From Mycolicibacterium sp. lyk4-40-TYG-92 (GTDB lineage: Bacteria; Actinomycetota; Actinomycetes; Mycobacteriales; Mycobacteriaceae): a DNA stretch of 64,000 nt. Position numbers and translations under genes: made by a program. Position 1 is the stretch's first letter. Every line of letters begins with the position of its first letter. Positions 16,448 through 24,911 of this stretch are shown piece after piece. The stretch is taken from assembly GCF_030209435.1 (NCBI RefSeq), contig NZ_JARVRX010000007.1, positions 62,001-126,000 on the forward strand, given 5' to 3'. Below the pieces are notes generated by a model. It was not told the DNA's origin. It worked only from the letters and a program-made list of their open reading frames with translations, and made no database searches.

Positions 16448-18153
16448 AGGGACTTCACGCTCCCGCCCACGACGGCCGGCGACGACGCGGACTGCGCCAA
16501 CGGCACGCCGCGGTACAGCGCACGAATCGAATCGATCAGATGGCGGGCCCGGATGGTCAGCGCGGTTCCACCCTGCGCGGCATCCCACTGCAGCCGGCCC
16601 TTTGTCACCAGCACCCCCAGGTCAGCGCCCTTCCACCGGTAGTCACCGGCAGGGTAGATCCGCAGGAAGAAAGCCTCGGACTCGTCCTGCAACTGGTGCC
16701 AGTCCAGCGCGGCCCGGCGGAACACCAACGCGCCGTTGGTATCCAGTGCGTAGTGCCCCGTCGCGGGCGTTCCGACCAGCTGCTCGACGGTGTCGCTGGT
16801 TTCCTTGATCACCATCTGGCTCCAGACATCAGCGGACGCCAATTGCTCCCAGCGCTCGTTGATCTCGTCGACATCGAGGTCGAATTCGACGTCCATGTAC
16901 TCCAGCAGGTGGAACAGGAACAGCGGCACGTCGGCGTAGGCACCGGCCGTCACATTGGTGATCGAGGTTGCGCCGCTGATGCGCGGATTGAGCTCACCCA
17001 GGTAGACCTCGCCGTCGTCGGTGTCGACCAGGACGTCGACCTCAAAGTACCCGCGGTAGCCCTCGGCGGCCAGCCGGTCGCCGAGCCGTCGCACCAATTG
17101 CGTTGCGGTGGCACGCCGTTCGGGTGTGAGTACATCGGCGTACATCTCGTTGCCACACCAACCGCCGCGGTACGGCGTCAGCTCGGCGTAGCCCGTCAGC
17201 TCACTCATGAACGGGCCGACGACGGTGCCGCACCGTGTCAGCACCGCTTCGACGGCAACCGGCCGGTTGTTGATCCGGCGCATCACCTTGATGTCCTGCC
17301 CGACGATGTGCGGGGCGTACTTGCGCCAGTCGGCTTCCGACGAGATGAAGAACGTGGTCTTGCCCGAGTCGCCGTACGGCGTCTGCACCACGAGTTCATT
17401 ACCCAGTCGGGCCTTTTCGGCGGCCGCGGTGAGCTGCTCGTAGCTGTCGACGTTGGTCAGGACGTTGGGGACGCTCGGCGCCCCCGCCTCGTTGCCCAGG
17501 CGGGTGGTGACCAGCTTGGAGTCCAGGTGCTCGCGCAGTGCGGCCGGCGGCAGGATCAGGTCGTAGCCGAGTTCGGCGCAGATGGCCTCGGTCTCGGCAT
17601 CGAAGAACACCATGGCCACCTTCGGCCGGACACCCGGCGCCAGGCCACGCTGCATGTGGGCCCGCACCTCGGGATTGCGCAGCAGCCAGTTGTTGATTTC
17701 CTCGCCGCTCTCGAACTCGCGGTACGGCTTGTGCGCCGGGCTGAACACGTGCGGGTGGGAGCCGTCCCAGCCGTCGTAGTAGGTGACGAACGAGAACCTG
17801 CGCACCCACCGGTCCAGACCCAGCAGGTTGAACGGGGTCGCGCCGACGAAGTAGATGGGCACGTCATTGGTGCGGAAGAAGTGCCGGACTTCTGACATGT
17901 TGCGCATGTTCCGCAGGTGCAGCGTCGAGACCGGCGAAGACGCGAACGCGGCATCGGTTCCCACGCTCACCTCGGGCGCCGGTGCGGGCACGACGGGAAC
18001 CGCCTTCACAGCCCGACTGGACACCCGCTTCGCCGGAGCTTTTGCCGGCGCCTTGGCCGGCGTCTTGGCCGGGGTTTTCGCCGGCGCCTTCGCCGGTGTC
18101 GTGGCCTTGGCGGCGCGGCTGCCGCGGGCTGTGCGGCGAGTTGGTTCGGTCAC
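16444..18153 (-). CDS. ATP-grasp domain protein with Lys/Ala/Pro-rich N-terminal tail
   Basis: This 569-residue protein starts at a GTG with GGGGTG upstream. Residues 15-45 are built of repeated A-K-x-P and A-K-T-P units, like histone H1 or HupB tails, and may bind DNA or other polyanions. Residues 90-420 form an ATP-grasp fold: TPYGDSGKTTFF (258-269) is the nucleotide loop and GELNPRISGATS (386-397) the Mg2+ site. Such enzymes ligate a carboxylate to an amine or thiol. It is often annotated as biotin carboxylase, but no biotin partner is nearby. It forms a two-gene operon with the serine hydrolase and is divergent from gabT. Confidence 0.75.
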   Translation of the reverse strand: MTEPTRRTARGSRAAKATTPAKAPAKTPAKTPAKAPAKAPAKRVSSRAVKAVPVVPAPAPEVSVGTDAAFASSPVSTLHLRNMRNMSEVRHFFRTNDVPIYFVGATPFNLLGLDRWVRRFSFVTYYDGWDGSHPHVFSPAHKPYREFESGEEINNWLLRNPEVRAHMQRGLAPGVRPKVAMVFFDAETEAICAELGYDLILPPAALREHLDSKLVTTRLGNEAGAPSVPNVLTNVDSYEQLTAAAEKARLGNELVVQTPYGDSGKTTFFISSEADWRKYAPHIVGQDIKVMRRINNRPVAVEAVLTRCGTVVGPFMSELTGYAELTPYRGGWCGNEMYADVLTPERRATATQLVRRLGDRLAAEGYRGYFEVDVLVDTDDGEVYLGELNPRISGATSITNVTAGAYADVPLFLFHLLEYMDVEFDLDVDEINERWEQLASADVWSQMVIKETSDTVEQLVGTPATGHYALDTNGALVFRRAALDWHQLQDESEAFFLRIYPAGDYRWKGADLGVLVTKGRLQWDAAQGGTALTIRARHLIDSIRALYRGVPLAQSASSPAVVGGSVKSL

Positions 18154-18334
18154 GGTTCACCCCTGGTCAATGTTGGTTTGGCGGTGTTCACAGTGTGGTT
18201 TCGGCGCAATCGCTGCACACACGACAAAATGGCGTGCAGACCGTCCAGCAAATCGACAACATGGACATGGTCATCGGCGCCCGAACAGCACAGAATCGCA
18301 AGTACACAAGCCGTTCGATCACCAGGAGCAACCG

Positions 18335-19675
18335 ATGACCGACATCACCTATCGACTGGCGCAGAAGCGCAACATCGTCACCGCGCTGCCCGGTCCGCGA
18401 TCGGCCGAGATGTCGGTGCGCCGGCAGGCCGCCGTGGCGGCCGGCGTCAGCTCCTCGGCCCCGATCTACGCCGCGGACGCCGACGGCGGCGTCATCGTCG
18501 ACATCGACGGCAACTCGCTCATCGACCTGGGCTCGGGTATCGCCGTCACCAGCGTCGGCGCCTCGCATCCCGCGGTCGCGGCGGCGGTGGCCCAGCAGGC
18601 ATCGCGCTTCACCCACACCTGTTTCATGATCACCCCGTACGAGGGCTACGTGGAACTCGCCGAGCGGCTCAACGCCATGACCCCCGGTGATCACGAGAAG
18701 CGCACTGCATTCTTCAACTCCGGCTCCGAGGCCGTCGAGAACGCCGTCAAGGTCGCGCGGTTGGCGACGGGCCGGCAAGCCGTGGTCGCCTTCGACCACG
18801 CCTACCACGGCCGCACCAACATGACGATGGCCCTGACCGCCAAGGCCATGCCCTACAAGTCGCAGTTCGGCCCGTTCGCGCCGGAGGTCTACCGGATGCC
18901 GGCGTCGTACCCCTACCGTGACGGCCTGACCGGCGAGGCCGCGGCGAAGGCCGCCATCAGCCGCATCGAGACCCAGATCGGCGCCGCCTCCCTTGCCGCG
19001 GTGATCATCGAGCCCGTGCAGGGCGAGGGCGGATTCATCGTGCCCGCGCCGGGATTCCTTGCCACCCTTGTCGATTGGTGCAAGGCCAACGGCGTCGTCT
19101 TCATCGCCGATGAGGTGCAGACGGGCTTCGCCCGTACCGGGGCGTGGTTCGCCTCCGAGCACGACGGCATCGTCCCCGACATCATCACCATGGCCAAGGG
19201 CATCGCCGGCGGCATGCCGCTGGCCGCCATCACCGGTCGCGCCGACCTGCTCGACGCCGTCCACCCCGGCGGCCTGGGCGGCACCTACGGCGGCAACCCC
19301 GTGGCCTGTGCCGCGGCGCTCGCCACGCTCGACGCCATGGCCGAGATGGACCTGCCCGCCCGGGCACGCGCTATCGAAACCGCGGTGGTGCCCAAGCTGC
19401 AGGCCCTCACCGACACCGGAATCATCGGCGACGTCCGTGGGCGCGGCGCCATGCTGGCCATCGAGATCGTCAAACCGGGTACCGACGAACCCGATCCGGT
19501 ACTGACGAAAGCCATTGCGGCAGAGGCCTTCAAGCGCGGCGTCATCCTCCTGACGTGCGGCTCGTACGGCAACATCATCCGACTGCTCCCGCCGCTGGTG
19601 ATCAGCGACGAACTGCTCGACGAGGGCATCGCCGTCCTGGCCGACATCGTGCGCGAAATGGCGGCTGCCCGATGA
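18335..19675 (+). CDS. gabT: 4-aminobutyrate--2-oxoglutarate transaminase
   Basis: This 446-residue class III aminotransferase converts GABA and 2-oxoglutarate to succinate semialdehyde and glutamate. The PLP lysine is Lys288 in TMAKGIAGG, the cofactor-binding Asp is in ADEVQTGFART (258-268), and the early phosphate-contact motif is FNSGSEAVENA (127-137). Length matches mycobacterial GabT (about 449). The ATG at 18335 follows AGGAGCAACCG. Its stop overlaps the gabD start by four bases. The 181-bp region to the divergent ATP-grasp gene has no clear operator. Lysine or ornithine as substrate is possible but gabD downstream supports GABA. Confidence 0.9.
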   Translation: MTDITYRLAQKRNIVTALPGPRSAEMSVRRQAAVAAGVSSSAPIYAADADGGVIVDIDGNSLIDLGSGIAVTSVGASHPAVAAAVAQQASRFTHTCFMITPYEGYVELAERLNAMTPGDHEKRTAFFNSGSEAVENAVKVARLATGRQAVVAFDHAYHGRTNMTMALTAKAMPYKSQFGPFAPEVYRMPASYPYRDGLTGEAAAKAAISRIETQIGAASLAAVIIEPVQGEGGFIVPAPGFLATLVDWCKANGVVFIADEVQTGFARTGAWFASEHDGIVPDIITMAKGIAGGMPLAAITGRADLLDAVHPGGLGGTYGGNPVACAAALATLDAMAEMDLPARARAIETAVVPKLQALTDTGIIGDVRGRGAMLAIEIVKPGTDEPDPVLTKAIAAEAFKRGVILLTCGSYGNIIRLLPPLVISDELLDEGIAVLADIVREMAAAR

Positions 19676-21126
19676 TCGACCGCACCACGCTGCTGGAGTC
19701 CATGCCCACCGAGCTGTGGCTGGGCGGCCTGCAGGTCCCGGCGTCCACGGGCGCCCGGTTCGCCGTGCACGACCCGGCCACCGATGCCGTGCTCATCGAG
19801 GTCGCCGACGCGTCGCCCGCCGACGGTGCCCGCGCCCTCGATGAGGCAGTCGCCGCGCAGTCGTCATGGGCTGCCACCCCGTCCCGCGAACGCGCCGAAA
19901 TCCTGCGACGCGCTTGGGAGCTCGTCATGGAGCGCCGTGACGACTTCGCCCTGACCATGACCCTGGAAATGGGAAAGCCGTTGGCCGAGAGCCAGGGTGA
20001 GGTGAACTACGGCGGCGAGTTCCTGCGCTGGTTCGCCGAAGAAGCGGTCCGGATCAACGGCCGCTATACGCAGTCGCCCACCGGCACCGGCCGGATCCTC
20101 GTGACCAAGCAGCCCGTCGGCCCGACCCTGGCGATCACACCGTGGAACTTCCCGCTCGCCATGGGTACCCGCAAGATCGGCCCGGCGCTGGCGGCGGGTT
20201 GCACCATGATCGTCAAGCCCGCGGCGGAGACCCCGCTGACCATGCTGCTGCTGGGTCAGGTGTTCGCAGATGCCGGCCTGCCCGCCGGCGTGCTGTCGAT
20301 CCTGCCGACCACCGATGCCGCCGGTTTGACCGGCCCGCTGCTGGCGGACCCGCGGCTGCGCAAGCTGACGTTCACCGGTTCCACCGGCGTCGGACGAAAG
20401 CTGCTGGCGCAGTCGGCCGATCGGGTGCTGCGCACCTCGATGGAACTCGGCGGCAACGCCCCGTTCGTGGTGTTCGATGACGCCGATCTGGACGCCGCGG
20501 TCGACGGTGCGATGGCGGCGAAGATGCGCAACATGGGTGAGGCCTGTACCGCCGCCAACCGCATCCACGTCGACAACGCGGTCCGCGCCGAGTTCACCGA
20601 AAAGCTCGCCGCTCGCATGGCGGCACTGGCCACCGGCCCGGGCGACCAGGCCGGCAGCCAGGTCGGTCCGCTGATCACCGCCAAGCAACGGGCCACGGTC
20701 GACGAGCTGGTGCAGGACGCCGTCGGCAAGGGCGCCACGGTGGCCACCGGCGGCAAACCCGTTGAAGGCGAAGGCTTCTTCTACCCGCCGACGGTGCTCG
20801 CCGACGTGTCGGCCGATGCCCGCCTCCTGCGTGAGGAGATCTTCGGACCGGTCGCCGCGATCATCGGGTTCGACGGTGAACAGGCCGGCATCGATGCCGC
20901 CAACGACACCGAGTACGGCTTGGCCGCCTACGTCTACACGCAGGGCCTGGACCGTGCCTTGCGGGTCGCCGAGGCAGTCGAGGCCGGGATGGTGGGCGTC
21001 AACCGCGGCGTCATCTCCGATGTGGCCGCGCCGTTCGGCGGCATCAAGGAATCCGGCATCGGCCGTGAAGCCGGCAGTGAAGGTATCGAGGAATACCTGG
21101 AGACCAAGTACATCGCCCTTCAGTAA
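19672..21126 (+). CDS. gabD: Succinate-semialdehyde dehydrogenase
   Basis: This 484-residue ALDH oxidises succinate semialdehyde to succinate, feeding the TCA cycle. Motifs seen are TPWNFP (156-161), GSTGVG (236-241), the base Glu258 in MELGGNAP and the nucleophile Cys292 in GEACTAANR. The ATG overlaps the gabT stop (ATGA), a strong sign of a coupled gabT-gabD unit. The coenzyme preference (NAD or NADP) cannot be fixed by eye. A 74-bp gap leads to the glutamate dehydrogenase. Confidence 0.92.
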   Translation: MIDRTTLLESMPTELWLGGLQVPASTGARFAVHDPATDAVLIEVADASPADGARALDEAVAAQSSWAATPSRERAEILRRAWELVMERRDDFALTMTLEMGKPLAESQGEVNYGGEFLRWFAEEAVRINGRYTQSPTGTGRILVTKQPVGPTLAITPWNFPLAMGTRKIGPALAAGCTMIVKPAAETPLTMLLLGQVFADAGLPAGVLSILPTTDAAGLTGPLLADPRLRKLTFTGSTGVGRKLLAQSADRVLRTSMELGGNAPFVVFDDADLDAAVDGAMAAKMRNMGEACTAANRIHVDNAVRAEFTEKLAARMAALATGPGDQAGSQVGPLITAKQRATVDELVQDAVGKGATVATGGKPVEGEGFFYPPTVLADVSADARLLREEIFGPVAAIIGFDGEQAGIDAANDTEYGLAAYVYTQGLDRALRVAEAVEAGMVGVNRGVISDVAAPFGGIKESGIGREAGSEGIEEYLETKYIALQ

Positions 21127-21200
21127 TTGCACGGCAACAGCTTTCCGCCTCTCCCTCCACACACAGACATCCAAGTAAATAGACCGGAGTAATCCTCTCC

Positions 21201-23768
21201 ATGCAGAATTCCGCTGCCCGGGTGTCCTTCGACGCCGACGGGCTGAACAACCACGCCCAAATCCAGTGGCCCGGGCACCCGCCGCTGCTGGCCGACGTCT
21301 GCGCGATGTTCGAGTCATTCGGCCTGCGCGTCGCCTCCTACCACCACTCCGATGACGCCGGCCACTACTACGAGTTCGGCGACCTCTCGCTCCCGGACGC
21401 GACACGCGACCTGGTCGCCCAGGCCTGCGAGGCCGCCATCGCGGGGCGCTGGAACGTCGACCGGTTCGCGATGCTCATCGCCGCAGCCGGCATCGATTGG
21501 CGCCGGGCGGTGCTGATCCGCGCCGCATGCCGGTTCCTCCGGCAGACGGGGCTGGGATTCTCCGAGGACTACATCATCGAATCCCTCGTTGCCGCTCCCG
21601 AATTCGTGAACGCGCTGCTGGCCCTGTTCGATGCCCGGTTCAACCCGGACGCCGCCGCCGACATCGAGCAGGCGGACCGCGAGGTCGCGGCCCTCGTTGA
21701 AGCCGCCACCTCACTGGACGACGACCGGATCCGGCGGGCGCTACATGCGTTCGTCACTGCGACGTTGCGCACCAACTGGTTCCAGGTCGGCGCCGACGGC
21801 CGGCCCAAGGATTACGTCTCGTTCAAGATCGACTCGTCGAGGCTCTCCATCACCGGACCCGTTGTGCCGTACCGCGAGATCTTCGTGCACTCCGACACCG
21901 TCGAGGGCGTACACCTGCGCAGCGGCGCGATCGCCCGCGGCGGACTGCGCTGGTCCAACCGCGCCGAGGACTTCCGGACCGAGGTCCTGGGCCTGATGAA
22001 GACGCAGGCCGTGAAGAACGCCCCGATCGTGCCGACCGGCGCCAAGGGTGCCTTCGTCTTGCGTTCTGCCACTGTCGATCCCGCCGACGGGTACCGCACC
22101 TTCATCCGCGGCCTGCTCGACGTCACCGACAACATCGTCGACGGCGCCATCCGCCACCCCGACCGCACCGTGTGCCCCGACGGCGACGACGCCTACCTCG
22201 TCGTGGCCGCCGACAAGGGCACCGCCACCTTCTCGGACCTGGCCAATTCCATTGCCGCCGAATACGATTTCTGGCTGGGCGACGCCTTCGCCTCCGGCGG
22301 GTCGGCCGGATACGACCACAAGGCCATGGGGATCACCGCCCGCGGTGCGTGGCTGTCGGTACGCCGGCATTTCGCCGAGGCCGGTCATGACATCGATGTC
22401 GACCCGTTCACCGTCGCCGGCATCGGCGACATGTCGGGCGACGTGTTCGGCAACGGAATGCTGCTGTCGCGCAACATCAAGCTCGTCGCGGCGTTCGACC
22501 ACCGGCATATCTTCCTCGATCCGAATCCGGATCCGGAGACTTCGTACGGCGAGCGCGAACGTCTCTTCGCACTCCCCCGCTCCAGCTGGCAGGACTACAA
22601 CCCGGCACTGATCTCGTCGGGCGGCGGGGTGTGGTCACGCACCGCCAAGTCGATTCCGCTGTCGGAGCAGACCCGGACCCGCCTGGGCATCACGGCCGCC
22701 GAATGCACGCCCGACGAGCTGATCAGCGCGGTGCTGCGCGCACCGGTCGACCTGCTGTGGAACGGCGGCGTCGGCACCTATGTCCGCGCCGACGACGAGA
22801 CCGACGCCGACGCCCAGGACAAGGCCAACGACCGGGTGCGGGTCACCGCATCGCAGTTGCGGTGCAAGGTGATCGGTGAGGGCGGCAACCTCGGCCTGAC
22901 GCAGCAGGCCCGGATCGCGTTCGCGCTGAACGGCGGCCGGGTCAACGCCGACTTCATCGACAACGCCGCCGGTGTCGCCACATCCGACCTCGAAGTCAAC
23001 CTCAAGATCGCGCTGGACTCCGGCAATATCGCCACCGCACAACGCAATGCACTGCTGGCCGGCGCCACCGACGACGTCGCCGCGCGGGTGCTGGCCGACA
23101 ACGCCGACCAGATTCTCGCGATCAGCATGGCTGCCGCGGAAGCCGGCTCACTCCTCGAGCGGCACGTCCGGCTGATCGGCAACCTGCAGGACGTGGCCGG
23201 CGTCGATCCCGATGTCGAGGGACTGCCGTCGAAGCAGGAACTGGACCGCCGCCGTCTTGTCGGGCTCGGACTCACCCGGCCCGAAATCGCCGTGCTGCTG
23301 GCGCAATCCAAGAACCTGGTGTCCCAGGAGCTGTTGGCCTCCGACGTGCCGGATCACGAGTTGTTCGTCGGCCGCCTGGAGCAGTACTTCCCGGCCGCCA
23401 TTGCCGAGCACGTCCGCGCAGCGATCGCGAACCACCCGCTGCGCCGCGAGATCGTCGCGACGTCGGTCGCCGGTGAGCTCATCAACCGGGTCGGTCCCGG
23501 CACCATCTACCGCATGCAGGAACGGCTGTCGGTCAGCACGTCCGACGTGGCGATGGCCTATGCGACGGTGCGCGACATCCTCGATCTCGACACCCTGTGG
23601 TCCGACGTGCTGAACGGGAAAACCGATGAGGGGCAGCGCATTCAGGCGCTCCTGGAGATCCGGGAGCTGCTCGAACACCTGACGTCGTGGGTGGTACGCA
23701 ACGGCGCGAACAAACGTGACCAGGTCGGAGCCGCCATCAGCCGGCTGATGGCCCTCAGCTCTTCTTGA
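21201..23768 (+). CDS. Short-form NAD-specific glutamate dehydrogenase (GdhB/L_180-like, N terminus absent)
   Basis: This 855-residue protein matches the catalytic and C-terminal half of the large bacterial NAD-glutamate dehydrogenases, which are about 1600 residues. The catalytic region GGLRWSNRAEDFRTEVLGLMKTQ...NAPIVPTGAKG is at about 247-283 and the nucleotide-binding GIGDMSGDVFGNGM at about 409-422. The N-terminal ACT-domain half (roughly 700 residues) is missing, and there is no room for it because gabD ends 74 bp upstream, so this is not a frameshift. A weak GGAG site precedes the ATG. In this operon it would reoxidise glutamate made by GabT to 2-oxoglutarate and ammonia. Loss of the regulatory half suggests altered allostery. 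Confidence 0.82.
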   Translation: MQNSAARVSFDADGLNNHAQIQWPGHPPLLADVCAMFESFGLRVASYHHSDDAGHYYEFGDLSLPDATRDLVAQACEAAIAGRWNVDRFAMLIAAAGIDWRRAVLIRAACRFLRQTGLGFSEDYIIESLVAAPEFVNALLALFDARFNPDAAADIEQADREVAALVEAATSLDDDRIRRALHAFVTATLRTNWFQVGADGRPKDYVSFKIDSSRLSITGPVVPYREIFVHSDTVEGVHLRSGAIARGGLRWSNRAEDFRTEVLGLMKTQAVKNAPIVPTGAKGAFVLRSATVDPADGYRTFIRGLLDVTDNIVDGAIRHPDRTVCPDGDDAYLVVAADKGTATFSDLANSIAAEYDFWLGDAFASGGSAGYDHKAMGITARGAWLSVRRHFAEAGHDIDVDPFTVAGIGDMSGDVFGNGMLLSRNIKLVAAFDHRHIFLDPNPDPETSYGERERLFALPRSSWQDYNPALISSGGGVWSRTAKSIPLSEQTRTRLGITAAECTPDELISAVLRAPVDLLWNGGVGTYVRADDETDADAQDKANDRVRVTASQLRCKVIGEGGNLGLTQQARIAFALNGGRVNADFIDNAAGVATSDLEVNLKIALDSGNIATAQRNALLAGATDDVAARVLADNADQILAISMAAAEAGSLLERHVRLIGNLQDVAGVDPDVEGLPSKQELDRRRLVGLGLTRPEIAVLLAQSKNLVSQELLASDVPDHELFVGRLEQYFPAAIAEHVRAAIANHPLRREIVATSVAGELINRVGPGTIYRMQERLSVSTSDVAMAYATVRDILDLDTLWSDVLNGKTDEGQRIQALLEIRELLEHLTSWVVRNGANKRDQVGAAISRLMALSSS

Positions 23769-24201
23769 GCTCTTCGGCGAACATCACGATGATGCCGCTG
23801 GGGCCGCGGACGTACGTGAGCTTGTAGATGTCCTCATAAGTCGCCACGCCACGCAGTGGATGACAGCCGTGCCTGGCGGCGATCGCGAGGGCCTCGTCGA
23901 TGTCGTCGACCGAGAACGCGACGCGGTGCATACCGATGTCGTTGGGGCGGGTGGGTTCGGATTCGATGGCTTCGGGATGGATGTACTCGAACAGCTCGAT
24001 CCGGCCGTGACCGTCCGGCGTCTCGAGCATCGCGATGTTGGCGTGGTTGCCGTCGAGGCCGACGGCGGTGTCGGTCCACTCGCCGCTGACCGTGGCGCGT
24101 CCGACGACTGTGAGGCCGAGGTCGGTGAAGAACGCGATGGTCGCGTCGAGATCGCGCACGGCGATGCCGACGTTCTCGAGTTTGATGGGCATGCCGGGCA
24201 T
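23755..24201 (-). CDS. VOC/glyoxalase-family protein
   Basis: This 148-residue protein has the paired beta-alpha-beta-beta-beta units of the vicinal oxygen chelate fold. It starts with KLENVGIAVRDLDATIAFFTDLGL, has a metal-ligand-type Glu in IELFEY, and a second module begins with GMHRVAFSVDDIDEAL. Methylmalonyl-CoA epimerase-like or lactoylglutathione lyase-like activity is possible. Starts at GTG 24213, ATG 24201 and ATG 24192 are all in frame, none with a strong ribosome site. Its 3' end overlaps the convergent glutamate dehydrogenase by 14 bp; a small AGCTC/GAGCT hairpin (23757-23771) lies at the junction. Confidence 0.75.
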   Translation of the reverse strand: MPGMPIKLENVGIAVRDLDATIAFFTDLGLTVVGRATVSGEWTDTAVGLDGNHANIAMLETPDGHGRIELFEYIHPEAIESEPTRPNDIGMHRVAFSVDDIDEALAIAARHGCHPLRGVATYEDIYKLTYVRGPSGIIVMFAEELKKS

Positions 24202-24216
24202 GCTACCGAGCACCCG

Positions 24217-24816
24217 CTATCGGTGCGGTTGTTCGAATGGTCGCAGCGAAATCTCAAGTGCCGCATCGACCCGTGCTCGTTCACCGGTCAGCATCAAGTC
24301 GAGTTGCAAGCCACGAAACTGAGCCAGCAGCACAGTGGCCAGTGCCCGCGCGTCCTGCCGGTTCCAGCCACCTGCGGCGACGATGCGATCGGAGATCAAC
24401 GCGACCCAACCGTGGATCATCGACTCGGTGAGCCGCTCGTCACCCAGACCCCGGCTGGCGAAGAGCTCGAACAGTAACCGGAATTGACGTTGCTCGCGTG
24501 GCTCGCACAGGCGAGACCACAAGGCCCTTGCCAGGTCGGCGACGGAGTGGCCGGGCAACAGGTCCACATCCGCGGCCAGGCGCGTCTCGAAGTCTGCGCG
24601 AATGTACTCCGTCACTTCGAGCACCAACTCGTCTTTCGACACGAAGTGCCGCAGCAACGTCGCATGCGTGACACCGAGTGCCTCCGCAAGCCGCCGCAAG
24701 GACAACTCGGCCAGCCCGTTGTCGAGGACGTACTCGGCCGCGGCGCCGAGCAATTCCGGACGGCGGTGCTGAAATCGCGCCGTTCGCCCGTCGATACGTG
24801 GTGTTTCGCCGTCCAT
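24217..24816 (-). CDS. TetR-family regulator
   Basis: This 199-residue protein begins MDGETPRIDGRTARF at the ATG at 24816, which has an AGGAGGAG site 8 bases upstream. The helix-turn-helix is in residues 20-65, with LSLRRLAEALGVTHATLLRHFVSKDELV. The rest is helical ligand-binding domain ending FRGLQLDLMLTGER, as in lipid-responsive TetRs. It is divergent from the serine hydrolase at 24912, and a double palindrome lies between them. It probably represses both genes. Confidence 0.85.
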   Translation of the reverse strand: MDGETPRIDGRTARFQHRRPELLGAAAEYVLDNGLAELSLRRLAEALGVTHATLLRHFVSKDELVLEVTEYIRADFETRLAADVDLLPGHSVADLARALWSRLCEPREQRQFRLLFELFASRGLGDERLTESMIHGWVALISDRIVAAGGWNRQDARALATVLLAQFRGLQLDLMLTGERARVDAALEISLRPFEQPHR

Positions 24817-24859
24817 CGATCGCTCCTCCTGCCACATCTGTACAGCCCACCATTTTTAT

Positions 24860-24893
24860 GCGTACCATCTGGTACGCATACCACTTGGTGCGT
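24860..24893. promoter_or_regulatory. Double TetR operator
   Basis: GCGTACCA (24860-24867) and TGGTACGC (24870-24877) form a perfect 8-2-8 palindrome. It is followed with a 2-bp overlap by a second copy, GCATACCA-CT-TGGTGCGT (24876-24893). The tandem palindromes span the core of the divergent promoter region between the TetR gene and the serine hydrolase. Confidence 0.75.
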
Positions 24894-24911
24894 CTATAGG
24901 AGGTTACTACG

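Noticed and set aside
16444..18153. Biotin carboxylase subunit
   Set aside because: No biotin carrier or carboxyltransferase gene is near, and the N-terminal tail and length do not fit; the general ATP-grasp call is safer.
18154..18334. Operator or riboswitch upstream of gabT
   Set aside because: No convincing palindrome or conserved RNA structure is visible in the 181-bp gap.
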